This document shows, piece after piece, positions 24,706 to 36,726 of a stretch of 64,000 nt of DNA. Source of the stretch: Larix kaempferi (Eukaryota > Streptophyta > Pinopsida > Pinales > Pinaceae); assembly GCA_027924585.1 (NCBI GenBank), contig BSBM01000361.1, positions 38,423,501 through 38,487,500 of the forward strand, in the 5' to 3' direction. The notes under the pieces are model-generated. The model did no database searches, was not told the origin of the DNA, and saw only the letters and a list, made by a program, of their open reading frames with translations. Position 1 is the stretch's first letter. Each line of letters opens with the position of its first letter. Position numbers and translations under genes: made by a program.

Positions 24706-27700
24706 ATTGCCAAGTCCGAGAATTTCCAAGCCCCCTTGACCCCCGTCATCCCCCGGAGACAGTCATTGAAAGTGTGAAATGCATTCTCTATGCTTGGGAT
24801 GAGAAGCAGCAATTGCATAGAAGGGGTTATGGAATCTCAATAAGAGTAATGGGTTGTAATACCCATTGCGGAGGATGAAAGGGAAATTCCTCACCTTAAA
24901 CTATTTCTGTTTATAGCATAAGAATTGCATATTTGGAAAATAGCAAAAATGAAGGTTATACACGTATGTATATAATGAATTACTAATTCGTGGGAAGATC
25001 ATAGCCAATGATTGCTTATATGCTTGGTAGGGAAGCCAAGAAAAGGATCAGCTATGATGTGGAGGAGGAACTCCATGTCATGATGAGGAATTGGAAAGGG
25101 AGAATTCCTTAACTCCTCCATTGCTATTATATTTAGAGTTCCTAAGTTGTATATACTGAAAATTATGGCATAGGGATGCTGGAAATGAAAGAGAGTAATG
25201 CATATGAATTAGTGGGCATGATTAAAGAGTCATTGCATAGTGTATGTGAATTGCTTATGCATGAGCATGATGTTGTATATGGGTAAAGGTAGTGAAAGTT
25301 ACACATGCAATAGCCCATTAATGGTATTGCCTATGGTTGATCACCAGTAATGTTGTTGATAATGGTTATACGAATCAGACCATATAATCATGATTGAAAA
25401 TGCAAGAGGATAGATAGATGAAGTGAATATTTACTAGCTGGAATACTAACAGACATTGCATAGTGCATGTGAAAATGTTGATAAAATAGTGAGGTTTTAC
25501 ATATGCAATGAGCCACTTAATATCATTATGGTGGTTGCTAATAATTAGTTGTGTTCGCATTGGTTGTAGGACCAAAGAAAACCGAAGCATGGCTAAGCGT
25601 GTGGATGATGTTGTTGCATATGACCAACAATCTTATGAGGAAAGGATGGTGCAACAAATCTATGATCATGAGGTTGGAAAAAGGACTGTGGAGCCTTGGT
25701 AAGAGGCCAACTGATCAAGTAACATCAAGAGATGTTAATGATAGCCATGCAGGTAATGGTTAATTGTGCTTAATTGCATGAATGTTGAAAGAGGACTTGG
25801 TAAGGTCTCTTCAACTATGTTTAAACTATGATGATCTGGTTTGCATGTGGTATTGAGTGCCTGGATGTGAATATAATCCTACCAAGTATGGTCAGGTGTG
25901 GGTAAGTGAAGGCAAGGAGCCTTACACCCTATAGTTTCTTAGAAACCTCAATGCATTCATATGAAATTATATCATACCATCTGTGTATGTTGGTTGTGAG
26001 TTTAACAACCAAAGCAAGTGATGACTTATGGTCCTGTTGTAGTGTATGCCATATGAGATAGGCATGGTTAGGCCATAATATGTTGAAATGCCTAGTATCC
26101 ATGGATTAACGCAAGGTTGCATTGATGGGTTATGCATTAAGTGAATGCACATCAAAATATTATGTAAATGTTGTGAATGTGCATGCATATGTGTGGGTGC
26201 ACATGTTGAGATGCATTGTGTGAATGCATGGGTGTGATATATATATGTTTCAATGCAGTTAGATAATCGATGAAATGGTGAACCATTGTTAATACTGAGA
26301 CCATTTCATGAACAATGTGAATGCAGGAGAATGATTGCATGAAGAAAGTAGACATGTTAATGGGCTACCAGAGTGCTCTGTTGGAAGGACAGGGTTGCAT
26401 AAAAAGAATATGGCTGTGAAGTAATGAATATTGGAGTTTTATTTAAATTTCATTAATAGTGTATCCGTGTCTTGCAATTCTATCATGATAATGATGCATA
26501 TATAGAGATATATATATTTCATTGAATTTCGAGTGTTAACAGCTGAAAGTGTTTGAATTATTGAGTGTTATAATTCTAAGATCACTTCAGTGACTGTTGT
26601 AGCAATGAAAGGATTATATGCATAGATACTCACAACGTGTTTGGCTGATTGAAGTTCAGTTTTCAGGTAGCAAAGTCTTGCGTATGGCAATGAAAATAAG
26701 TTCATAGTAAAGACCGGGATCTACCATGTGCAGAAGCCAAAGGTTATGAGAAGGTTCTCATGGTTGTAACTTATGCATGAAACAAATCTGAAAATTGTCT
26801 GATTTAAGTTTATGAGAATAATCTCATGGTTGCAAATCTAATTTCCGTAGGAAAACATATTTGTAAATTTCAGATTTGAAATTTTGCTAATAATTACTAA
26901 TGATTGTTTGGCTTACATAAAATTGTGTCAGGAGGACATGTTGTAGATGGATGTTCATGTATGGTAGCAAGGGTGAAACCATAATGGAAAGAGTGATACC
27001 ACTTACGAGAGCCAAACAATATGAGGATGGCCTCTTTGCTAAGCAAATCAATTTCTGTAGTAGACAGAATTGCAAATTCATATTGAATTTAATTATTAAT
27101 GACATTGATTGGTTATGGAACAATCAGATTTGAAGTTTATTGTTAAATGTTGCTGACTGTTTGGCTATTTGATAAGTGTGCCAGGATGACACATTGCAGG
27201 AAGACCATGTGTGATGGCTTGTAGAAGCCAAACTAGATGGGAAGGATCCCATGCTTTGGAAATGGGTTTCAGGTGAAACACCATTGTAAATGTTGATTAT
27301 GTCTCGGCTGCACTGCATGTTGGAAAGCCATGTGAGTGATATGGTGAAATTATGCCAAGAAGGCATGTGTGGGTTATGGAACGTGAAAATATTGGTGTGG
27401 CAAACCAAAGTACTGTTGACTCAAAGAAGGGAGCCCCCATTCTTCGCAAATGAAGGAAAGATACATCTGAAAAGGGATAAGTATTCGGTAACCCTAACTC
27501 AGAATATACATGTCTGGTTATTAGATTTAATATGTAGAGCATGTTTTATTTGTTCATTATTATTCTAGATTGCTTGAGTATGATTAGGGCCTACATGTCT
27601 CACATCCGAAAGGGAGTGCACACCTTTCTAGTGTTGGGTTATGATAGGGTTGTCAATATTGACTACACCCTAAGGGAATGGACGCATTCCTGGTGTTTCA

Positions 27701-28084
27701 ATACTTGATAGTGAATGTTATGAAATATGGGTACAATTTTAGAGCAACAATACTGATGAGTTTGCTTATCTATCTTGTGTTGTCAACTAAAACAGATGCA
27801 ATTTGGTGCTGCACACAGAAAAAGCATAATGAATGGTTGTTGTGGAGGTATTGATGAAGGGTTGTTGCATGCCTAATAAACCCAGTCGATGCACTGGTTT
27901 GGCATTAATTGCTTGGATGTTGTGGGTATCATGGGGCCATGATGGCCTGCAGTCAAGAAAGTCACCTATAGAGTTCCTAAAGGGAACTGTTGGTTTTCCC
28001 GGGAGAAGGAGTGCCATCCTTGTGTGGATGAAGAATTATTATGCGCATGAATGGTTGTGACACGTGTGAAAGGCTGATGCAAGC

Positions 28085-28160
28085 CTAAGGCAGAGTGGTA
28101 GAGCATTGACCTATAATGGTCGGTACCGCAGCTTCCTTCCATTGGTCGATGACCCAGACG
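28085..28160 (+). other. tRNA-like segment inside the retrotransposon
   Basis: ggcagagtggtagagcattg resembles a polymerase III A box, and ggtcgatgaccc about 50 bp downstream weakly resembles a B box. Between them, gacc-tataat-ggtc can form a short stem-loop. It may be a SINE head or a tRNA remnant. It is not a functional tRNA gene as far as I can see, because no convincing acceptor stem forms. Confidence 0.3.
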
Positions 28161-28527
28161 AATGTGTTGGCTTGGAAATGGAGAGGGCCAACCAGGTATG
28201 GGACTGGTTGGGCACCACAAATGCTTGGTAAATCCAGTCGGCGTGAAGGTGTACTAGTTGGGAATTAACTATTTGATGTTGTGGAGCAGCATGCATGCTA
28301 GCCAAACATCCAAGCCCATAGGCGATCCCAAGGCTTTCAAAGCGAAGCAGGACCCTGTGGACCAGAAAGGAAATGCACAATACAGATAAGTATTCATTTT
28401 CATCTATTTCCTGTTTGGAATAATGAAGATTTCAGGTATAAGCCTTCTAACAGCTAAGCTGATACACTATTATTTCTTTGTTGGAAACCTTGGTCATTGC
28501 AGGAAAGCAAGGACCCTAAAAGAACTA

Positions 28528-28650
28528 TAAATTCTTGGTAAACTAGAGAGTAACTGGTCGGGCGCTATAAAATTCTTGGTAAACCAGAGAGTAACTGGTC
28601 GAGTGTTAAAATTCTTGGTAAATCCAGAGAATGACTAATGCTCGATAAAT
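28528..28650 (+). repeat. About 40-bp tandem repeat, three copies
   Basis: attcttggta recurs at 28531, 28572 and 28611, each followed by aaaccagagagtaactggtc or a close variant. A fourth, weaker copy follows. Periods are 41 and 39 bp. Confidence 0.85.
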
Positions 28651-30070
28651 TCAAAGAATATTTGGTGGGAGCATTAACCACTTGATGTTGTGGAGAAGCC
28701 GACGTGCTGGCCAAACACTCCTAAATTAATTGATAAAACCCAGTTGGAGTACTGGTCTGGCATTGACATTCGAATGATTGTGGAGTAGCCTGCGTGCTAG
28801 CCCAACATTTGTTATTGTATCCACGGGAAATCCAATGCTTGTAAAGCAAAGAAGGAGCCTGTGGAATAAAGTGAAGACATCCGGTACAGATAAGTATTTG
28901 GTTATCTTGCAACTTCTTGCTTATGAATATACATGTGTATATGAATTGTGTATGATATCATAAACTCTTATTTAGAAATAAACCCTATGAGAATAAACTG
29001 AACATGTGAATTGATTCAATGTTTGAGTGTAGGTATTGTTGGAAGCAAGGACTATGAAGGCATCCTAGGGATGCATGTGGACATGTGACCGTCCTAAAGA
29101 GCTCAGTATGAGCAGTAATGAAATATGGTGCTAGTGGACATGTGTGGGTGTTAGCAGCCAAAGGTTCTGTAGGCAACAATGGGGAAGGATTCCCTAGTTG
29201 AAAATCCTTAGAAAGACCTTAGACACTAAGTGTCATAGCCAAGAAATGGCACGTCAAGCATTCACATTGAAGTGAAAGAGGCTAAGGAGCACGAAAACCA
29301 GAGTTGTGGTGTGGCTCCGGAATGGAACAAGACTAAGAGGGGGAGACTCTTACTCTTATCTTTCCTTTTTGATTGATGCATTTCAGAAACAAAGGATTGT
29401 TGAATGCATATTGTGACTGGAAGTTGATTGTGTTTATTGCTTGAAATGAATTGTGAATGTTGAATTAGTTATTTCCCTGTGAAAGGATGAACAGGAATGA
29501 GTTCATGTGTATGTTGGGAAAGCATGAAAAGTGTGGAAGTCTCATGAGTGAAGCATGAACAGAATTTCCATGTCAATTGGGAAAATAATTGACTAATTTT
29601 AATATTGTGTTATGCTTGTCCTAACAGGAATTGCCATAATGAGTCTCACAGGTGAGACATTGAAAGCCATTGAGTGCAGCTAGTACTAGCCATGTGTTGC
29701 TAGTGAGAAAAGTGAGAACCAGTTGTGCACATTGAACATGGTAGCAGACCAAAAGCTATTTGTTTTGGCTAAAAATGTTCCTCAGATAGTTGTCAAGGCA
29801 GCAAGAAAGATGGCATCCATGAAATTCCCAACTTGTGGATCAGCTGGAAGGTAAATAAAGGGAAGGGATTGTTGTGGAACAATGCCCACCTGCAGAATTG
29901 GAAGATCAAAGCCAGCAGGAGCAGCTTATGGAAGCCAAAGGACTTGATCCTGAAAGCTCAAAGTAAAGAGATGAATGAAGGACAGACCTGCCACTTTTGG
30001 TGAATTTTTGGACATGTGTAAAGTGGGTATATCTTCCTAAGTATTGGAACACCAAGGACGGTGTTATTCC

Positions 30071-30083
30071 AAGGGGAGGGAAA
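30071..30083 (+). other. Polypurine tract of the non-coding retrotransposon
   Basis: aaggggagggaaa directly precedes the TG opening the 3' LTR. Confidence 0.9.
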
Positions 30084-31614
30084 TGTAAGTCCCCAGTTTG
30101 ACCCCATGGCATTAAAATTGTAAATGATGTAATATTGTTATAAAATCGTGGTGAGGAGCTCAAGGCCAAGGCCCCGCCATCGATTTATTGATGCATATTG
30201 TTTACATGCTAGCCAGGCACATTGAATTGTGAATATCATGTAAATATGCATTTTAATAAAATACCCACAACTAGCTATGCAATGCAACAAGAGATGGGGG
30301 CATGATTTTACAAGGAATTGGGAGGGAAAACATTCAAACCCTTGAGCCAATCAAGTCAAGCCAAGTGTCAATGAGAGAACCCATCAAACCCTCAACTACC
30401 CATGTTGACTTTTGTACCCAATCATTTATTTCTCCAAAGAGTTGGTTGAGGTAGTTAATTCCTTGGGGAAAGAGAGGTATGGCTGTCCAAATTCGAGTAT
30501 GGGCAAGCCACCCTGCATGGAAAAACGTGTTTGGCTTCTTGGGCAAGAAAAGATCCATGAATTGCTCCCCAAGCCATTATCCATGATCCAGTTTCTCTTC
30601 CTCATGAGTTTGGAGATACCTGGGTGTTTTCCAGCTATGTTTTGAGGTGTTTTCCTTCATTCTCGGCTGGGAGAAGGGCGTTTTTGTATTGTAGACCAGT
30701 GGGGAAGAAGGGGAATGGAATTGGGGTTCCATAGAGACCGTTTTTGTTGTTAAATGCTTAGAGAGTTGGGGAGAAAACATTTTCCTCCCTGTGAATGTTT
30801 TTCCCCATCCCACAATTCGTTTTTGGATGGAAACGATTTGGGGAAAGCCCAAACCCATGGCCATCCTGTTGGTAAATCCATTGCTTTGGCTTGAGCTTGA
30901 GTGTAAGCCTCCAAGGTTCAAATGTAGCCTAATAAACCCAGCTGTGGACTGGCTTGGATCAGATGAAATGATTAGAGAGTTGGGGAGAAAACATTTTCCT
31001 CCCTATGAATGTTTTTCCCCATCCCACAATTCGTTTTTGGATGAAAACGATTTGGGGAAACGATTTGGGGAAATCCCAAACCCATGGCCATCCTGTTGGT
31101 AAATCCATTGCTTTGGCTTGAGCTTGAGTGTAAGCCTCCAGGGTTCAAATGTAGCCTAATAAACCCAGCTGTGGACTGGCTTGGCTCAGATGAAATGATT
31201 AATTGGCTGTGAATGAGTCAATGTCCCCTTTTCCTTGTAAGAATCATGCCCAGCTCGAGGGTGGCAGTTGTGTTGAGAGATTGATGAACACAACTAGCCT
31301 ATGGTTGGATTGAACGTTGCAACAACATAGCTAGTTGTTTGGGACCAATTGCACAATGAAGATAAGTGTTTTTCTATCTATGTGTTTTGCATCTGCAATG
31401 TATAATTTAATGACTGTTATTGATATGTTGAGTGCATACAAAATATGTGTGTGTGGATGAGTTTATTTCCGCTGTGCATTTTTGCTTGTTTTCCATCTGC
31501 ACACATCTCTCTTATTGCTGAGAATCTAATGAATGGGCTGAGTTTTATGTGAAATCCCCAGAGATTGGCATCAGGTTCCCTTCCTTAGATTAGGTCCGTG
31601 GGTGGGTACATTAC
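30084..31614 (+). repeat. 3' LTR of the non-coding retrotransposon, with internal duplication
   Basis: Opens tgtaagtcccc and closes ggtacattaca. At 1531 bp it is about 220 bp longer than the 5' LTR because a segment is duplicated in tandem: gagagttggggagaaaacat starts at both 30761 and 30975 (period 214). The second copy also has a 13-bp aaacgatttgggg doublet near 31043-31070. Confidence 0.9.
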
Positions 31615-32709
31615 ATATTTGCTCCCTCACACAGTCTGAGCTAGCTGAGGCGTTTTTATTCACGTTTTCCATCATTTTCCTTAATTTTCCATAGCTGGGA
31701 ACTCATTTTTATGTTGCACAATGGCTGGGAGGAAGACAGTCATGATTTGAGGGTTTATAGAGGCTGTTTCTGCCCCTTGAATGCCCATAAATGCTTGCTG
31801 AAATCGAATTTTGCTCTCCCAGGGTTGATTCCCCCATCTACCATTTCGTTTTTGGTTTCCCGCGATTTTTGAGACTAATGGAAACCCCAACTTGGGCATC
31901 CCACAGTCAAAACGTTTTTCCTTCATGCCCATCACTTGTGGTTGTTGTCTTGTGCACCCTAGTTTTGATTCAAATTTGTGAGTAAGAAGCTAGGAGTGGA
32001 AGAGGATTAGAATTGGCTTGAAAAACCTAGTGAAGAGAGTAACCTCACAGAAAGATCAAAGGACCTTGGCTACTTTTCTATGCACACCCTAAAGGGCACT
32101 AGAAGGGAAGGTATGGCCTTAGGGACTATGTAGCAGTGAAGGGAATACTTCCTTGTGCTGGGTGTGTAGGTATTGTGGATACCAAGTTGGCTAGACCTTG
32201 TAGAGGCTCCAATAGCTCTGTAGTTGACCTCTTTAGCTTAGCAATTCGTCCTTTCCACTGCCTTAGCAGCCTGATAAACCCAATTGTGGATTGGCTTGGC
32301 TGAATTTTTGGTGTGTTTGGCTATGTTTGAGCCTGTTGTTCCCCTTTTCCTTGTAGAAATCATGCCCATCTCGAGGGTGGCAGTTGCGTTGAGAGATCAA
32401 TGAGAACAACTGGCCTAAGGTTGGATGGAACGTTGTAGCGGCATAGCTAGTTGCTCGGGGCAGCTCATTTTCAAGATAAGTACTCTCTTGTGTAAATTCT
32501 GCAACGTATTTGTTTTAAGAATTATTATGAATATATTGAATGCTTGCTAGAGGTGTAAGTAAAGATTTACTTCCACTGTATATTCTTGCATTATACATCT
32601 ACATATGTCTTTTACTTCCAATGCATCTTGGTTATGACCATGGGGCTAGATGCCCGGTTAGAGCGTCATTTCCTCTATATCGCCCTAGGTCGATGAAGGG
32701 GACGTGACA
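31615..32709 (+). mobile_element. Older solo LTR, right piece
   Basis: Resumes the LTR broken at 22650 and ends ggggacgtgaca. It carries the same late-LTR landmarks as the other copies: aaacccaattgtggattggc, gagggtggcagttgcgttga and catagctagttg. It is more diverged from them than they are from each other. The flank 32710-32714 is catat, identical to 22106-22110. Together with the left piece the old LTR is about 1635 bp. Confidence 0.87.
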
Positions 32710-33712
32710 CATATAATCGGGCCTCATGTTCTCAAAAAACTCAGTATAAATAAGTCTTACAAAACAATATGGCACCTCATCATTCCATGGCATTCTACCA
32801 TAGGTTGCAAGGAACCGATCATAGAGATGGTGTGCAATGTGAGGGTGTTTAAAATATTGCACCTTCAACATCGACCGCTTTATTCCTTTAAAATTAAACA
32901 TTGATTTGGATTATTTTTTATACCTTTTTCTCTATATCAGGACCCATCACCTCTAACTTGTGCCTCTACATCAAGTGATTGAAACCATATGTGGCTAGCC
33001 CAAGACTTTCATACACATTAATGAATTTCCCTAAAGAATGAAAAACTATCCCCAAGCTTTGTTGACTCTCAACAGGGAGTTTCAATTGTTGACTATCACC
33101 CTTCAATTTTTTATGGTGGGATGTTCAATGTTGAAGAGTCAAATTTTTAACATCGTTTTCCCAAGGAAGATACTCGAATATATTTAAGGAATAGGTGGTT
33201 ATGGGTGTATAATATTCCTCCTATTGAAAATTGAACCCCTGTGTATCTTCACCCCGCTCATGTTGATCTTGGCCCCATTCTTCAACATTGCCCTCAACAG
33301 AAGCATAATCCTCTACACTCAAACACAATTATGTATAAAGAGACACACACGCAAACATATATACATGTGCATGTATGATTGATTTATACAAACATAAATA
33401 AATTATATGCAATTTACTGACAAAATGTGGTTGATGTGATGTATGTTGTACATTTGTTGAATGGAAACCAATTGTTTGTAATCAATCACAAAATGAATCA
33501 AATTGAAGACCACTTGCAGATGGATGTCCACTCTCACGAGACGATCATTCAAAGATGTCTCTGAAAATATTTCCCAATACAATACACTAGATTCTCTAGA
33601 TGAATTTGAGAATCTTCTAGTACAAGAAGACATGCGGTCTGACTACATGCCCTTGTCTTACTTGGTGTCCTTGTCTAACTAGACTGCCTAAAACGTTTAT
33701 GCCTTGAAGAAT
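32710..33712 (-). pseudogene. Unrecognised multi-exon gene remnant, 5' half
   Basis: The protein is not recognised. An ATG at 33712 opens MSHSSRHKRFRQSS, then a TAG. A second coding-like block at about 33320-32930 reads YASVEGNVEEWGQDQHERGE and VYESLGLATYGFNHLM with three stops, and ends at a possible gt donor. A third block at 32890-32710, open throughout, reads VQYFKHPHIAHHLYDRFLAT and CFVRLIYTEFFENMRPDYM. When the LTR and one copy of its 5-bp duplication are ignored, this frame continues without a shift into the block at 22105, so the old LTR landed inside one exon. Blocks separated by non-coding DNA with gt/ag signals suggest a spliced gene or transposon gene now decayed. Confidence 0.5.
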
Positions 33713-35082
33713 GAGACATCGGCTCCTCATGCAATGACTCCTATCAATCCATATATATATGTTAACAAATCTGTAGTAGGCATCAATTCTAAATACTTGG
33801 GAGGAATGATTTTGTTCTTTATCCTCTTAAATTTCTTAATCTTTAAGAAATTAAATAATAATGAACAAGAACAAAATAGCTAGTAATTCACAGAAAAATT
33901 AACCTGCTATAGCCAAATTCCAAAAATATACAGGTGGGTAGTCGAGAAAATGTATATTAATCCAATGAAAAAGAAATATAACATAAAGTGTCAACTAAGG
34001 AGAAGCTTGTAAATGTGGACTTCAATCCTTCTATATAGGAGGGTTCTTTGATCCCTCCAATGGCTTTTTTTAATATAATTTTAAATGAACACTTCCCTTT
34101 ATACAATGGCACTCTAGAGGGAGAAATGAACACCACAATTCTAAGGAAATGCAAGATGTAAGTGAATGTAATGTTTTTCTAAGCCTTAAAAAAAATTCAG
34201 CAACGGATCTCTAACATGAAGAAGCTATATCAAATTCATTAGGGTAGGATAGTTATGATTTTTAAATAGATATTTTTCCACATTTATTTCTCTTAAGCAT
34301 ACAATGTTTTATCCCACTATTGAGGTTCATAGTATTAAATAGGAAATTAATTTGTTATTTAATTCTATTAGTTTCGGTGTAAGTTTTTCTTGAACTTTCT
34401 CTTGTTATGTTGCATGCCTTTAACATTCAAATTCCAAAATGCTCCTTACAAATGTAAAATAACATGCGAGAATATGCGAGCATTTATTTATACCTTTGGA
34501 AAAGTTGACAACTTTAGTGATTTAGGAAAGATTATGGTGTTGAATTAGGGTCCATTTGAGTACTTTGGCACTGTCGTATAAAAAAAAATAAGACGTTGAG
34601 TGGTCCATTGATATTCTATCAGAAATGACCTAAACCATAAAGAAAGGGTTCATATCATCGTCATGGAGATGATAATTGAAATATGACCTTAAGGAAAGGA
34701 TAAAATTTGCAATTTTTCGATCATTACAAGGTGGACCCCATAATAAATATATTGTTGCCTTGGATTTTGCATTCAAGCAAGTAGCCACACCAACAAATAA
34801 ATCTTATATTAAATAGGTCTTGAAGAATGCGCAAGCCTTGGAATCTAGTTTACTAGAATAGAGCTATATGTTGGTTATAAGAGGACCATAGAGTCATTTG
34901 TTACTAAGGGATGTGAGTCCTTTAGGGACGACATGTATTTTTGTGTATTCTTGAGATGAGCTTTCTACTTCTCATATTTATTATGTTCATGATTTCTTTT
35001 ATTTTAACATAAAAAATTATTTACAATTGAATTGATACATATATTTAGACACAACATACCAATGCTCTAGATTTGATAATAA
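33713..35082. other. No recognisable gene
   Basis: AT-rich DNA with many stops in all frames. A minus-strand frame at 34154-33957 has no domain or context to support it. Confidence 0.5.
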
Positions 35083-35409
35083 GTGGATGTTTGCAGTGGT
35101 TTTAATTCCCTATTAAATATACTTAAGCATTGTGTCTTGGATGGAATCATAGAAAAGCATTGTGTATCGGATGGAATCATAGAAAACTTTGCATCGTGTG
35201 TGAATAATTTGCACCACATATCTATGAGGGATATTATTATACAACAATTTTATGAATACAATACTTATTGGGAGAAGTTTAGTACAATGATTGATTTAAC
35301 TTGGCTTTTACATAATAAAAATATTTTTATTAAGGTTAATTTGTATATCATTTTTTATTATGAAGGTGTTAAAAGAGGAACTAGTTCAAGTCTCCCATGT
35401 GTGCGATAA
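35083..35409 (+). CDS. Short ORF of unknown nature, with a 30-bp duplication
   Basis: An ATG-initiated frame of 108 codons. I recognise no domain, and it stands alone without promoter or splice evidence. It contains an in-frame doublet, HCVLDGIIEK followed by HCVSDGIIEN, produced by a 30-bp tandem duplication (agcattgtgt at 35125 and 35155). The sequence is rich in Ile, Asn and Tyr, as expected for chance frames in AT-rich DNA. It could be a decayed transposon piece. Treat it as doubtful. Confidence 0.2.
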   Translation: MDVCSGFNSLLNILKHCVLDGIIEKHCVSDGIIENFASCVNNLHHISMRDIIIQQFYEYNTYWEKFSTMIDLTWLLHNKNIFIKVNLYIIFYYEGVKRGTSSSLPCVR

Positions 35410-35773
35410 GACATAAAGGAGGTTCGAGGACCCTTCCATCAATGATAAAGGATCCCTAGACTAAACAAGTAGTCTTTTCCGATAAATTAGGTGACTTTGA
35501 ACATTAATGTACCACAAAAGTTCTTCTGATTTGACATGTATTCTTGATTAAAACCCATTTCAAAATACATAGATAAAGATGTAGAGAATCAACCAAACAT
35601 CTAACATCCTCTAGTTACTAATATAAACATTTTCTTTGAATTCTTATGGCTTTGGCTTAGAGTTTGAATTGGAAACTAGTATATTCTTGATCTCCTTTCA
35701 CATGGGCATGCTAAGGTTGTAAAACATGTAAAAGGATTCATAGAATTTTTGGGGGCTCGAGGCTTGCCTCTTT

Positions 35774-36040
35774 ATTCTATCAATTCTTTACATACAACCA
35801 CTCTTGTCAATTGGTGCTTTGATTACTTCGTAATAGTGTTAGATACTTCTCTATACCTTTGTTATATGAAAAACTAATATAGGCAGGAATACTATATTTT
35901 CCGGGGGCTCATTTCATTGTTCTATCTGTTCTTTACATACAACCACCCCCTAGTTAGTTGGTGCTTTGTTTACTTTGTACTAGTCTTAGATATTTCTCTA
36001 TACCTATGTCATTTGAAAAACTAATAAACGAAAGAATAAT
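35774..36040. repeat. Direct repeat, period about 145 bp
   Basis: ctttacatacaaccac recurs at about 35786 and 35931, each followed by ttggtgcttt, then agtnttagatacttctctat and gaaaaactaata. Two diverged copies are visible. Confidence 0.8.
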
Positions 36041-36726
36041 ATGATTCCAAAAAATGATAAACAATCATTTATAGTTATTAATTAATTCAATAATATAAAT
36101 TATTTTTGTCCCCACTATAACCTTAATAATAAAATATATTAATAACTAGTCTACATATAAATATATTTTTCCTATATATGATAACAATAATAATATACAA
36201 TGCTATATTTTACATTGAAGGGTTTTTCAAATATAGTAGTCTCACCATAAACATGATAATAAAACTCATGAAACATCCCAACATAACACCGTCTAAAGCT
36301 CATGGAACTAGATAGGTAATAAGTAAAAGCTTCATCATGAGGAATTGAAGAGACGAATTTTATTGATGTGAGATCAACTTAATGATCATCTACACATAAC
36401 AACAATACTTGTAATATAAAACCACCATACATAAAAAGCCATATGAATTTGTAATTCAACTTAAGGGCTCATTATCTGTTTGAGAATAAGGAAATGCATA
36501 AATATAACTAAAGAAGAGGTTATATGTTATATGTTTGAAGCAAGAAGTTAACAATGAGGTGCAATATCCTCTATATGACCAAAGAAGGTAAAATCACTCA
36601 ATAAAACAACAAGATTTAAATAATGGAGGTGAACCCAAAATGAAATTTTAGTAACTGAAATAGAGTTAGGATATAATTTAGTTGTGCATTTAGTGATTTT
36701 TATCTACTTCTTTCTAATTTCAAGAA
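36041..36726. other. No recognisable gene
   Basis: AT-rich intergenic sequence with no supported feature. Confidence 0.5.

Larger units (their letters stand above)
23961..30083 (+). other. Interior of the non-coding retrotransposon
   Basis: No protein domain is visible. After the primer site comes a GC-rich leader with short tandem repeats (24100-24710). The rest is moderately AT-rich and built partly from diverged direct repeats: segments near 25233 and 25454 (cattgcatagtg...), near 26872 and 27125 (cagatttgaa...tgtttggct), and near 27855, 28230, 28680 and 28740 (aaccagt...tgttgtgg...gctagccaaac). Open frames such as 25508-25702 and 27290-27568 are short and lack support. Confidence 0.8.
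22651..31614 (+). mobile_element. Complete non-coding LTR retrotransposon (LARD-like), about 9 kb
   Basis: Paired LTRs (22651-23960 and 30084-31614), a primer-binding site at 23963 and a polypurine tract at 30071 define a complete LTR retrotransposon on the plus strand. The 6.1-kb interior has no gag, protease, RT or integrase motif in any frame, which fits a large retrotransposon derivative that is mobilised in trans. The flanks tcttt (22646-22650) and tattt (31615-31619) form a target duplication with one mismatch. LTR-to-LTR similarity is high by eye, so this is among the younger insertions here. Confidence 0.87.

Noticed and set aside
24339-24818. Ser/Pro/Arg-rich frames on both strands
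   Set aside because: Products of the 31-bp tandem repeat; the repeat length is not a multiple of three and all frames are about equally open.
32715-32901. Initial reading of VQYFKHPHIAHHLYDRFLAT as a second TNP2 transposase core
   Set aside because: Only the LATYG string resembles TNP2, and the remaining core motifs are absent on both sides. Left as unrecognised.
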